This document shows positions 7,804-15,880 of a stretch of 25,264 nucleotides of DNA, piece by piece. Source of the DNA: UBA6019 sp035535055 (GTDB lineage Bacteria > Chloroflexota > Dormibacteria > Dormibacterales > Dormibacteraceae). The first letter of the stretch is position 1; each line of letters begins with the position of its first letter. Both the position numbers and the translations under genes were made by a program. The DNA is taken from the NCBI GenBank assembly GCA_035535055.1, contig DATLQT010000082.1, positions 1 to 25,264 on the forward strand, in the 5' to 3' direction. The notes beneath the pieces were generated by a model, which saw nothing but the letters and a program-made list of their open reading frames with translations, was not told the origin of the DNA and made no database searches.

Positions 7804-9953
7804 GCGACCGCGCTCTCTTCCGTCGCGGCCGGCAGGGTGAGGGTGAACGTGCTGCCGTCGCCGACCGACGAGACGACTGCCACATCCCCTCCCATGCCGC
7901 GGGCCAGGCCGCGGCTGAGGGGCAGTCCAAGCCCGGTGCCGGGGATCTTGCTGGTCCGGTTGGCGACCTGGGCAAACTCCCGGAAGATGCGCTCGAGATC
8001 TTCGGCGACGATCCCTTCGCCATGGTCTGCGAAGGCGACCCGCACGACGCCCTCGGCGGCGACGATCGAGATCGTGACCTCGGTCCCCGGTCGGGTGAAC
8101 TTGATCGCGTTGGAGAGCAGGTTCACCAGCACCATGCCCGTGCGCGCCTGGTCCGCAAGGAACATCCCGAGGCCGATCTCCTTGACGGCGACCGTGACTC
8201 CCGCCGCCTCCGCCATCGGACGGAGGAGCGTCACGGCTTCCTCAATCGCCTCGAGCGCCTCGAAGTCGGTTGTCTTGAACCGGATGCGGCCGGCGTCGGC
8301 CTTTGCCAGGTCGAGGACATCATTGACGATCGCCAGCAGGTGGTTGCCGCTGGTCGTGATGCGGGCGAGGTACTTCGCCTGCTTCTCGGTCAGGGACCCG
8401 GCCGCGGGCTGGCCCAGCATCTCCGCGTAGCCCAGCACCGCGTTCAGGGGGTTGCGGATCTCGTGGCTCATGGTGGACACGTAGCGAGCCTTCCGCTCGG
8501 CCTCGTCGCGCGCCTCGACCGCCCGTTCCTGCTCGCCGATGTCGCGGACCACAGCGATCGCTCCGGTGCGTCTGCCACTCCCATCGATGGCGGGATTGAC
8601 GACCACCTCGATTTCAGCCTCGCCGTGCTGGATCCTCACCGTCGCTGGAGTCCCGGCGAGCGCGGACTCCACCGCCAGAAGGGCAGGGCCGTCCCGGAGC
8701 AGCGCGGAGACCGGCGCCCCCACCAGCGAGGGAGGGTTGTCATGGAGGATGGTGAGCACCTGGCCCACGCTGGACCTCAGAACACCGGCCTCGTCGATGA
8801 CAAGGATCCCGAAGGGCGCCTCGCGGACCATCCCCCAGAGGGTCTGTTCGCTCTCGCGGAGCGCGGTTTGGGCGCTGCGCTGCCGGGTGTCCACCTCATC
8901 GATGGTCACCTGGGAGAAAACGATCCGGGCCAAGACCAGGAGGCAGATGGCCACCACGCAACCGTCGGTGATGAAGTCGGAAGCGGCGCCGAGCTGAAGG
9001 CCGGCAGCCTCGGCTCCAATGGCGATGACTGCGCTGGCAACCGAGATCGAAGTCATCAGCCGGGGCGCAATCCGGGGCAGCCGCAGGCGACCGTTGCCGC
9101 TGACCGGATCGATCGTCAGCGGGGCCAGAGCGATCAAGCAGAAGCTCAGCAGCCAGGCGGCGTCGATCGGGCTGCCGGTGCTGTACACGCCCTTGGCATT
9201 GAGCAGCGAGAAAAGGCTGTCGGTGACGCCATTGATCGCGAATCCGGCCCCTATCAGCAGCATCGCCCACCGGCTCTCTGGGCGGCTCCGCGCGAGGACG
9301 AAGACCACCATCGTCAGGATCACGACGTCGCCGATCGGGTAGCAGAGGCTGATCACTTGCGCGAACTGCGAGTCGCTCGAGCCCGCGAACACCGCGCCGA
9401 GGACGGTCAGCCAGCTCAGCAGCAGCAGCGAGGTGGCGATGATCAGGCCGTCGACGATGCCCCGAAGCTCGGTCGCGAATCCCTCGGAGAAGGACCGGAA
9501 GCGGAGGATGCCGGCCGCCCCGAGCGGGATGGCGGCGAGATAGCCGACGTCGGCCAGCGAGGGGAATGGAACCGCGATCCCCAGGACCGCGTCGTAGTAA
9601 CCCCACGCCGCCTCCCCGGCGCCCCAGGCGATGCAGCTGGCGCCGATCAGCGCCCAGGACAGGCGTGCGGTTCCGTGCCGCCGGGCAGCCTCCCGGATGG
9701 TGCTCGCGGCAGCGGTGAACGCCGCCAGCGGTATGAGGATGTCGTCGACGAGCGAGGTCGTCCTTGCACCGCCCCACTGGAAAACGAGCCAGGCCGTGAA
9801 GCCGAGCACCAGGACGGCCACGACCAGGCCGCCCCGCTGGAGCGGCGAGCCCGAACGCAACAGACGCCCCAGCAGGCCACCAGCGCTGCCCGCGGTTTGC
9901 CGAGGGCCGATCCGGGCCACCCGCTCTGAAGTCACTTTTTGCGTGTCGATCAT
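7800..9953 (-). CDS. Membrane sensor histidine kinase with PAS domain
   Basis: 717 residues. The first 350 hold about ten hydrophobic segments with short loops, an integral-membrane sensor rather than a periplasmic one. A PAS domain follows (about 365-475), then a HisKA dimerisation domain with phospho-acceptor H497 in STMSHEIRNPLN. The ATPase domain shows the N-box NLLSNAIKF (611-619), the D-box DHGEGI, the F-box region and GTGLGLPLS. The kinase should phosphorylate itself and pass phosphate to a response regulator, but no receiver domain or regulator gene is in this window, so it is an orphan here. ATG at 9953 is chosen because AAGGGGAG precedes it by about 5 nt; an upstream in-frame start at 10034 lacks this. 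The stimulus is unknown. Confidence 0.92.
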   Translation of the reverse strand: MIDTQKVTSERVARIGPRQTAGSAGGLLGRLLRSGSPLQRGGLVVAVLVLGFTAWLVFQWGGARTTSLVDDILIPLAAFTAAASTIREAARRHGTARLSWALIGASCIAWGAGEAAWGYYDAVLGIAVPFPSLADVGYLAAIPLGAAGILRFRSFSEGFATELRGIVDGLIIATSLLLLSWLTVLGAVFAGSSDSQFAQVISLCYPIGDVVILTMVVFVLARSRPESRWAMLLIGAGFAINGVTDSLFSLLNAKGVYSTGSPIDAAWLLSFCLIALAPLTIDPVSGNGRLRLPRIAPRLMTSISVASAVIAIGAEAAGLQLGAASDFITDGCVVAICLLVLARIVFSQVTIDEVDTRQRSAQTALRESEQTLWGMVREAPFGILVIDEAGVLRSSVGQVLTILHDNPPSLVGAPVSALLRDGPALLAVESALAGTPATVRIQHGEAEIEVVVNPAIDGSGRRTGAIAVVRDIGEQERAVEARDEAERKARYVSTMSHEIRNPLNAVLGYAEMLGQPAAGSLTEKQAKYLARITTSGNHLLAIVNDVLDLAKADAGRIRFKTTDFEALEAIEEAVTLLRPMAEAAGVTVAVKEIGLGMFLADQARTGMVLVNLLSNAIKFTRPGTEVTISIVAAEGVVRVAFADHGEGIVAEDLERIFREFAQVANRTSKIPGTGLGLPLSRGLARGMGGDVAVVSSVGDGSTFTLTLPAATEESAVA

Positions 9954-10113
9954 CTTCTCCCCTTGATCCGAGCGCCGCCCCCTGGACCCCTTCCGGCTTC
10001 GGGCGCCGGCTCTTTTCGGGTCGAATCCTGCCACCCGGCACCGACGGGTCCGTGTCTGCGTTGCGGCGTGTCCGAGTCGCCTCGGCGTCGCTTTGGCGGC
10101 GCGGTGAACCGGC
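9954..10113. other. Gap upstream of the kinase, with a tRNA-3'-like fragment
   Basis: 160 nt between two minus-strand genes. On the plus strand, 10018-10043 reads like the end of a tRNA, from the T-loop (TCGAATCC) through an acceptor strand to CACC, but the 5' half of a T-stem and the rest of a tRNA are absent. No clear terminator or kinase promoter is visible. Confidence 0.35.
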
Positions 10114-11253
10114 CTAGGCCGGAGCCAGCGCGTCCAGGAGCGTGTCCAGCTCCTCGATGGTGTTGAAGACGTGGGGGCCGCAGCGCACCCCGGCGCCGGG
10201 GCGGGAGTCGACGATGATCCGCTGGGCGGCGAGCCGCTCCTCCATCCCCGACTCGTCCTCGACCTTGATCACGACCGAGGCGCCGCGCCGCTCGGGGCGC
10301 GTCTCCGAGTTGACCGTCACGCCGCGCTCCTGCGCCCTGTCGATCAGGTGCTGGGTGAGGTACAGGCTGCGGGCACGGATCAGGTCGACGCCGACCTTGT
10401 CGATCAGCCGGTAGGAGGCACCGGCCGCGACCAGCGCCGGCACCGCCGGGGTGCCGTGCGCATAACGCAGCATCCCGCCCTCGGTGTAGTCGATCGCTCC
10501 CGGCTCAAAGGCGAAGGGACGGGCGTGCGCCTGCCAGCCGGTGAGGCGGGGCCGGAGGACGTTTTGGAGGTCGGGGCGGACGTACAGGTAGCCGCCGCCG
10601 GGACCGCCGCAGAGCCACTTGACCGACCCTCCGACGCCGAAGCTGATCCCCCACCTCTCGTACTCGAGCGGCATGGCGCCGGCCGACTGGTAGGTGTCGA
10701 GGACGACGTGCGCTCCGACCTCGTTGGCGCGGCGCACGATCGCCTCCACATCGACCATGTGAGCGGTCTTGAACTGGACGTGGGAGATCGGCACCAGGAG
10801 GGTGCGCTCATCGATGGCGTCGATGAGCTGGTCGGAGTGCTCGACGGTCACCACCTCGGCGCCCTGGACCGCCTCCCAAACGTACATCACGCTCGGGAAG
10901 TTCTGCGCCTCGTAGACGACCCTGTTCTTCTCCCCTCCCCAGTCGAAGCAGCTGGCCACGACCCACTCGGCGACGGTGACGTTGGGGAGCATGACCACGC
11001 TGCCGGGCGGCGCCCCGAGAAGTGGGGCGAGCATGTCGCCGACGGTTGTCGGAGAGTCCCACCAGCCCTTCTCGGTCCAGGCCCGGACGCCGCGCGTGGC
11101 GAATTCGTCAGTGAACCTGGTGAGCGCTTCGCGGTAGTCGACCGGCATCGCTCCCAGGGTGTGGTTGGCGAGATAGGTGCCCGTCGCCAGGATCGGGAAG
11201 CGGGCCCGAAGCCTCTCCAGCTCGGCCGCGCTGAGCGGGTCCTTGAGGATCAC
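10114..11253 (-). CDS. Kynureninase-like class V aminotransferase-fold PLP enzyme
   Basis: 379 residues, slightly shorter than most kynureninases (about 400-420). Fold-type I PLP enzymes of this class bind the cofactor through a lysine, here K212 in GGSVKWLCGGPGGGYLY, which closely resembles the kynureninase cofactor site. D186 in LDTYQSAG is the expected pyridine-nitrogen aspartate. The start YLANHTLGAMP is also kynureninase-like. Kynureninase cleaves kynurenine or 3-hydroxykynurenine to anthranilates and alanine; no other kynurenine-pathway gene is nearby, so the true substrate is open. GTG at 11253 is the first start after the aldolase stop (26 nt gap); TTG at 11259 is an alternative. The longer open frame up to 11616 is antisense-like noise over the aldolase. 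Last gene of the WYL-aldolase-PLP unit. Confidence 0.85.
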   Translation of the reverse strand: MILKDPLSAAELERLRARFPILATGTYLANHTLGAMPVDYREALTRFTDEFATRGVRAWTEKGWWDSPTTVGDMLAPLLGAPPGSVVMLPNVTVAEWVVASCFDWGGEKNRVVYEAQNFPSVMYVWEAVQGAEVVTVEHSDQLIDAIDERTLLVPISHVQFKTAHMVDVEAIVRRANEVGAHVVLDTYQSAGAMPLEYERWGISFGVGGSVKWLCGGPGGGYLYVRPDLQNVLRPRLTGWQAHARPFAFEPGAIDYTEGGMLRYAHGTPAVPALVAAGASYRLIDKVGVDLIRARSLYLTQHLIDRAQERGVTVNSETRPERRGASVVIKVEDESGMEERLAAQRIIVDSRPGAGVRCGPHVFNTIEELDTLLDALAPA

Positions 11254-11279
11254 GCCGCCAAGGGTAGATCGCGCGCGCG

Positions 11280-11807
11280 TCACTTCAGCACCTGGACCTG
11301 GGCCGCTCGCTCCATCACCTGCAACCGGTAGAAGGCCTCCTCCAGGCTGGCACCGACCGTCACCGTGCCGTGGTTGGCGAGGATCACGGCGTGGCGATCG
11401 CCGAGGGCGGCGACGGCGTGCTCGCCGAGCTCGGCGCTGCCCGAGGGGGCGTAGCGGGCCACCTCCACCCGCCCGCCGAGCACGGGTGTCACCTCGTCGA
11501 GAAGTGGTTCCAGGGGCTCGCCGCGAACGGCGAGGACGCAGGCGTGGATCGGGTGGGCGTGGATCACGGCCGTGACGTCGGGACGCGCGCGGTAGATCGC
11601 GGCGTGAACCGCCCACTCCGAGCTCCTTAGCGGGCTGCCGATCTCGACCACGTCCTCCTCGGTCAACGATTCCTTGGGTTTTCCAGAGACGGTGATCAGC
11701 ACCTCTTCGTCTCCGCGGCGCGACAGGTTGCCGTCGCGGCCGACGGTGTAGCCGCCGGCGACCAGCCGGTGGGCGAAATCAGCGAGGTCTTGGCGTGCGG
11801 ACGGCAT
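11280..11807 (-). CDS. Class II aldolase / adducin family protein
   Basis: 175 residues, a little shorter than L-fuculose-phosphate aldolase (about 215). Class II aldolases use zinc to cleave sugar phosphates to dihydroxyacetone phosphate and an aldehyde. Visible features: phosphate-site GNLS (26-29) and SG (41-42), catalytic E64 in RSSEWAVH, zinc ligands H83 and H85 in HAHP, and H146 in ANHG. The ATG start overlaps the last 29 nt of the WYL gene, and the PLP-enzyme gene starts 26 nt after its stop, so the three probably form one transcript. The aldehyde substrate is unknown; some family members are epimerases or decarboxylases. The sugar-binding C-terminal tail of fuculose aldolase is short here. 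Confidence 0.9.
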   Translation of the reverse strand: MPSARQDLADFAHRLVAGGYTVGRDGNLSRRGDEEVLITVSGKPKESLTEEDVVEIGSPLRSSEWAVHAAIYRARPDVTAVIHAHPIHACVLAVRGEPLEPLLDEVTPVLGGRVEVARYAPSGSAELGEHAVAALGDRHAVILANHGTVTVGASLEEAFYRLQVMERAAQVQVLK

Positions 11808-12810
11808 CGCTTGCCTGCTGGCGGCCGGGACGGGGGGCCGGCGGCTGGCCGATGCCGTAGACGCGGGCCAGCGAGGCGACCGCGGCGCGCACCGAGTTCC
11901 TCAGCTCCGCCGGCTTCACCACCTCGACAGTCTCCCCCCAGCCGAGCACCCAATGCCTGAGCTCCAGCCAGGAGCTGACGGTGAGCGTCATCCGGACGCG
12001 GCCGTCGGGCAACTGGTGGAGGCTCTGGCTCGGGTGCCAGGTCGTCTCCTGAGCGCGCTTGGCGACCGCGGGCGCGAAGAGCAGCTCGACCTCGACCGGC
12101 TCACCCGGACTCCAGATGCCCCACGCCTGCCCGAGGTGGCGGCCTGCATCGAATCCCATGGGCGGTTGAAAGGTCTCGGCGAGGAGCCTGGTCTCGGTCA
12201 TCCGCTCGACGCGGTAGGACCGGACCGCCTCCAGCTTCTGGTCCCACGCCAAGAGGTAGATGCCGTGGCCGAGTGGCGAGGGCTCCAGGAAGAGCGGCCA
12301 CACGGTGCGCTCGAAGGTGCGCTCTGTGGTGTACGTGATGCGGACCTTGCGCCGCTCGGCCCAGCCGGCGACGAGGTCGGTGAGGATCTTCGTGTAGCGG
12401 CCATCGGCCGGCTTGCGGGCCAGTCCCCGGGCCGCCTCGGCGAGCGAGTCGCGGATCGGCTCGGGGAGGATGGCGGCCAGCTTCTCGTAGGCGGAGGCGG
12501 TGAACTCGTCCGCATGCTCGGCGTGTCGGAGCATGAGGCGCGAGCTGAGCAGGAGGCCCATCGCCTCGGCGAGCGAGAAGCTGAGCGGGGCGAGCCAGAA
12601 CCTGCGATCCACGACCCAGCGGTTGTCGACCGTGGTGAAGGGGACGCCGAGGTACTCCTCGAGGGCCTTGAGGTCGCGCTGGGCCTGCCGCTGGGAGATG
12701 CCCATGCGCTCGGCCAGCTGTCGCGTCGAGAGCCCGTGGGGAACGGCCTGGAATTGCCGCAACTCCCCGAGCAACCGGACGATCCGATCCCCCTTCTCGA
12801 ACTCGCTCAT
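11779..12810 (-). CDS. WYL-domain transcriptional regulator
   Basis: 343 residues. An N-terminal winged helix-turn-helix spans about 5-65 (LSTRQLAERMGISQRQAQRDLKAL), the WYL ligand-binding domain about 155-210, and the WCX C-terminal extension after it. The name-giving tripeptide appears as I-Y-L in GHGIYLLAWD (181-190). WYL proteins sense nucleotides or single-stranded nucleic acid and often control defence or DNA-damage genes. The ATG at 12810 is chosen because translation starts directly before the HTH; the frame upstream runs across the divergent promoter region. The gene is head-to-head with the SbcD-like gene, 110 nt apart, with a strong inverted repeat between them, so it may regulate both directions. 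Its end overlaps the aldolase start by 29 nt. Confidence 0.9.
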   Translation of the reverse strand: MSEFEKGDRIVRLLGELRQFQAVPHGLSTRQLAERMGISQRQAQRDLKALEEYLGVPFTTVDNRWVVDRRFWLAPLSFSLAEAMGLLLSSRLMLRHAEHADEFTASAYEKLAAILPEPIRDSLAEAARGLARKPADGRYTKILTDLVAGWAERRKVRITYTTERTFERTVWPLFLEPSPLGHGIYLLAWDQKLEAVRSYRVERMTETRLLAETFQPPMGFDAGRHLGQAWGIWSPGEPVEVELLFAPAVAKRAQETTWHPSQSLHQLPDGRVRMTLTVSSWLELRHWVLGWGETVEVVKPAELRNSVRAAVASLARVYGIGQPPAPRPGRQQASDAVRTPRPR

Positions 12811-12820
12811 CTGGATTGCT

Positions 12821-12870
12821 GAGATTGTCTCTCCCCCACGCCGGGTGGGGCGAGACAAGCTGGCTACAAT
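12821..12870. promoter_or_regulatory. Divergent promoter with nested inverted repeat
   Basis: Outer arms TTGTCTC (12825-12831) and GAGACAA (12852-12858) enclose CCCCAC (12834-12839) and GTGGGG (12845-12850). A -10-like TACAAT lies at 12865-12870, about 50 nt before the SbcD-like start, with no good -35 box because the hairpin occupies that place. This could be a WYL operator, a leader hairpin, or a REP-like element; a similar palindrome occurs at 15094-15120. Confidence 0.5.
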
Positions 12871-12920
12871 GACCGCGCCCGCGACAAGCAGCTGTCGTTC
12901 GACTAGCCCAAGGTCCTTCC

Positions 12921-14051
12921 ATGCGTTTCCTCCACAGCGCGGACATCCACCTGGCGCCACGCCTCGGGTACATCGAGGACGCAACGCGCCGAGCCCGGCG
13001 GCGCGAGGATTTCTGCCGCCAGGTCGACCGCCTGCGCGAGCTGGTGCGGGAGCACGGCGCCGAGGCGGTGGTGCTCGCCGGCGACGTCTTCGACCGCGAC
13101 CTCCCGGGTCAGCCGGAGGCGGCCCGGCTCGCCAGCGCGCTGGCGGCCTGCACCGTTCCGGTCCTCATCACGCCGGGGACCCACGACGCCTGGCGCCCGG
13201 GCGGCGTCTGGGATCGTCCCTGGCCGTCCAATGTCACGGTCTTTCGCTCCGACCGCTGGGAGACGGTGGTGGTCGGCCAGACCGCCTTCCACGGGCTCGC
13301 CTCTCTCGGCCGGGCGCGCGAGGGCGGGCTCTTCGCCGGCCTGCCCGAGCCACCCGCCGGGACCCGCTTCGAGGTCGGCATCGCCCACGCCTCCATGCTC
13401 TGGGCCGACATCACTGGGAAGGTCGACCCGAAGAACCTGCCCTTCGAGGAGTCAGAGCTTGACAGTTGTGGGTTCCACTACCTGGCGCTCGGCGACCACC
13501 ACCGGACCAAGGTCGTCGTCCGCGGGATGACCACCGCCGCCTATCCCGGCTCGCCGGAGGGGCTCGCCTTCGACCCCGCCGAGGCCGGCCCGAGGCACGT
13601 GCTGCTGGTCGAGCTCGTCGAGCCGAGCGCTCCGGCAAAGGTCACCCGGGTCCCGGTCAACGCCCGCGAGGTGGTGCTCGAGGAGATCGCCCTCGACGAC
13701 CTCCAGCACGAGTCAGCGGGCGACCTCGCCGAGGCGGTGCGCCGCCGGCTGGCAGCCGCCGCCGGGCCCGACCGGCTGGCGCGCTTCGACCTCACGGGAG
13801 TCATCCACCACCCCCTCGCGGGCGACCCGGCGGCCCTGGGCGAGGCGCTGGCCGACCAGTTCTTCGTGCTGCAGCTGCGCGACCGGACCCGCACCCTGCC
13901 CGAGACGCCGCCCAACTCCAACACCATCCGCGGCGCGTTCGAGCGGCGGCTACGGGCGCGGTTGGAGACGGCGGTCGACGGCCGCGAGCGGGTCCTCGCC
14001 GAGCGCGCGATGGCGCTCGGCCTCCAGTCGCTGGAGGGCCTCTTGCCGTGA
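12921..14051 (+). CDS. SbcD/YhaO-like metallophosphoesterase (DNA repair nuclease)
   Basis: 376 residues. Mre11/SbcD-type nucleases pair with an SbcC/Rad50 ATPase to trim DNA ends and hairpins. Motifs in order: D8-I-H10, G54-D55-V-F-D, then G-T-H-D (86-89) where most relatives have G-N-H-D, a histidine in IAHAS, and G-D-H-H in place of G-H-x-H. Two metal-site motifs therefore differ from the classical pattern, although related YhaO-like proteins may share this. The C-terminal third has the capping region that contacts the partner ATPase. The ATG is the first start after the divergent promoter. Its TGA overlaps the GTG of the ATPase gene by 4 nt (GTGA), as expected for subunits made in fixed ratio. 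Confidence 0.9.
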   Translation: MRFLHSADIHLAPRLGYIEDATRRARRREDFCRQVDRLRELVREHGAEAVVLAGDVFDRDLPGQPEAARLASALAACTVPVLITPGTHDAWRPGGVWDRPWPSNVTVFRSDRWETVVVGQTAFHGLASLGRAREGGLFAGLPEPPAGTRFEVGIAHASMLWADITGKVDPKNLPFEESELDSCGFHYLALGDHHRTKVVVRGMTTAAYPGSPEGLAFDPAEAGPRHVLLVELVEPSAPAKVTRVPVNAREVVLEEIALDDLQHESAGDLAEAVRRRLAAAAGPDRLARFDLTGVIHHPLAGDPAALGEALADQFFVLQLRDRTRTLPETPPNSNTIRGAFERRLRARLETAVDGRERVLAERAMALGLQSLEGLLP

Positions 14052-15880
14052 AGCTCACCCGCCTCGTGATGCATGGCTTCCGCTCCTACCGCGAGCCGGT
14101 CGAAGTTCGCTTCGAGCGTGGCGCCAACGTCTTCCTCGGCCGCAACGAGGCCGGGAAGACCGGGATCCTGCTGGCGATACAGGCCGCCCTCTACCCGCCG
14201 CGGCTGGCGACCGAGCGCGAGGCGCTGGTGTCCGAGGGCTCGGACGTCTGCCGGGTCGGCCTCGAATACGAGCTGGCCGACGGCCGCGTCATCCGGGTGG
14301 ACCGCGACCTCGTCGCCCACAAGGGATCGATCGCCGAGCTTCGCGAGAGCGGGTCGGTGGCCCTGGCCAGCGCGCCCGGCGACATCGCCCAGGTCGTGCG
14401 CGAGCACACCGGCTGCGACGAGGCGCTCTTCCGCGCCACCCTCCTGGTTCGCCACGAGGGTGTCGAGATCGGCGACGCCGACGACCTCACACGGTCGCTC
14501 AGCGAGCGGATCGAGGTGCTGGTCTCCGGCTCGCCCGGCGGGATCAGCGCGGCCCGCGCGGTGCGCAAGCTGGAGGAGAAGGTGAAGGGACTCTCCGGCC
14601 CTCGGGCGGGAGAGATCACCCAGGCGGAGACGCGGCTGCGCGACGCGGAGTCGCGGCTGGCCTCGGCGCGGTCGCGGACGCGGCGGCTGGAGGAGGGACG
14701 GCCGCGCCTGGAGGAGCTGGAGGGGCGGTCGGCCGAGCTCGAGGAGGAGCTGGCCGGCGGACAGGCGGTGCTGGATCGGGCGCGCAAAGTCGCGGCATCG
14801 GAGGCTCGACGTGCGGCGCTGGTCTCGGCCCGGGCGGGGATCGACCGGACGCTCGACGCGCAGTCCGCCCTGGAGCGGCTGGAGCGGGAGGTCCAGCAGG
14901 CGCGGCTGGTCGCTCCCACCAGCGGCAGTCGCAAGTGGCCGTACCTGGTCGCTGCGGTGCTGGCAACCGGCGGACTGATATCGCTAGCCCTCCACCTCTG
15001 GTTGGTCGGCATCTGCCTGTTCGCCGTAGCGGGTCTGGGAGCGCTTGCGGCATTCGTCCTCCGCTCAGGGCCGCCCTCCCGGCCCGCGGCCGGCTCTCCC
15101 CCAGCGCGGATGGGGGAGAGAGAAGCAGACTCCCAACCATCGTCCAAGCTGGTCGAGGAGAGGGCGCGGTTGGGGCGCGACCTGGAGGAGGTCGAGGCGG
15201 CCATCGCGGAGGCGGCCATTCACCGGCTGCCGCCGGCTGAGCTGGCAAGGCTCGAGGTCCGCGTCGGGCAGCTGCCGGAGCTGATCCGGAGCAGCCGCGA
15301 GGCGGGCATCCGCGCCGAGGTGGAGATGCGGCAGCTGGAGGACACCGGCGCGCCGCTCGCCGAGCTGGAGGACGAGGTGACGGTCGCCGGCCGCGAGGTG
15401 GAGCGGCTCGAGCTCCGGCTGGCGGCGATGAAGCTCGCCCGCGACGAGCTGCAGGCGGCGATCCGCGACATCCGCCAGGGCGTCGGACCCGAACTCGCCG
15501 AGCAGGCGGGCAGGCTACTGGCGACCGTCGCACCCGACTACTCCGTCGCGCTCGCAGGCGGCGAGGGACTGGCCTTCCGCCCCGCCGGCCCCGGCGGCGA
15601 GGAGCTCGGGCGCCGGCAGCTGAGCGACGGCACCCTCGACCAGTTCCACTTCGCGGTGCGCGTAGCGTTGGCCGACGTGCTCCTCGGCGACCTCCGCCCG
15701 CCGCTGCTCCTCGACGACCCCTTCCGCTACGCGGACGCGGGCCGCCGCGAGTCGCTCCACGCCATGCTGGAATCAATCGGCGCGGAGCGGCAGGTGCTGT
15801 ACTTCACGGTCGAGGATCCCGCGCCGCTGGCCGTCACCCACCGGCTCCCGGTGGTGGCCAGCCGGGCGGGCTCCGAGTGA
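14048..15880 (+). CDS. YhaN/SbcC-like ATPase with transmembrane hairpin
   Basis: 610 residues. The N-terminal half-site has Walker A GRNEAGKT (31-38). Long Arg/Glu-rich coiled-coil segments follow, broken near 296-341 by two adjacent hydrophobic helices (starting KWPYLVAAVL). A second coil leads to signature LSDGTLDQ (about 525-532) and Walker B PLLLDDP (about 555-561). Rad50/SbcC proteins use ATP to clamp DNA for the Mre11/SbcD nuclease. The membrane hairpin at the far end of the coil takes the place of the zinc hook and resembles YhaN-type proteins; this suggests the complex is tethered to the membrane. It is shorter than SbcC (about 1,000). A palindrome-rich linker follows the hairpin. Starts at GTG in a GTGA overlap and ends the same way. 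Confidence 0.9.
   Translation: MKLTRLVMHGFRSYREPVEVRFERGANVFLGRNEAGKTGILLAIQAALYPPRLATEREALVSEGSDVCRVGLEYELADGRVIRVDRDLVAHKGSIAELRESGSVALASAPGDIAQVVREHTGCDEALFRATLLVRHEGVEIGDADDLTRSLSERIEVLVSGSPGGISAARAVRKLEEKVKGLSGPRAGEITQAETRLRDAESRLASARSRTRRLEEGRPRLEELEGRSAELEEELAGGQAVLDRARKVAASEARRAALVSARAGIDRTLDAQSALERLEREVQQARLVAPTSGSRKWPYLVAAVLATGGLISLALHLWLVGICLFAVAGLGALAAFVLRSGPPSRPAAGSPPARMGEREADSQPSSKLVEERARLGRDLEEVEAAIAEAAIHRLPPAELARLEVRVGQLPELIRSSREAGIRAEVEMRQLEDTGAPLAELEDEVTVAGREVERLELRLAAMKLARDELQAAIRDIRQGVGPELAEQAGRLLATVAPDYSVALAGGEGLAFRPAGPGGEELGRRQLSDGTLDQFHFAVRVALADVLLGDLRPPLLLDDPFRYADAGRRESLHAMLESIGAERQVLYFTVEDPAPLAVTHRLPVVASRAGSE
15094..15120. repeat. REP-like palindrome inside the ATPase gene
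   Basis: Perfect 10-bp arms CTCTCCCCCA / TGGGGGAGAG with a 7-nt loop. It encodes part of a Pro/Ser/Glu linker just after the transmembrane hairpin. The left arm and loop resemble the hairpin at 12825-12858, so both may belong to one interspersed palindrome family. Confidence 0.55.

Noticed and set aside
8022..9929. 635-codon plus-strand open frame
   Set aside because: Antisense shadow of the histidine kinase, rich in His/Gln/Asp repeats as expected from the complement of high-GC codons.
10171..11331. 386-codon plus-strand open frame
   Set aside because: Antisense shadow of the PLP enzyme and aldolase, with no domain-like sequence.
12882..12897. Short inverted repeat CGACA/TGTCG before the SbcD-like gene
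   Set aside because: Only 5 bp arms; expected by chance in such GC-rich DNA.
13466..14047. Upstream extension of the YhaN-like ATPase frame
   Set aside because: Pure Arg/Gly/Pro composition in an alternative frame of the SbcD-like gene; the family N-terminus begins at the GTG at 14048.
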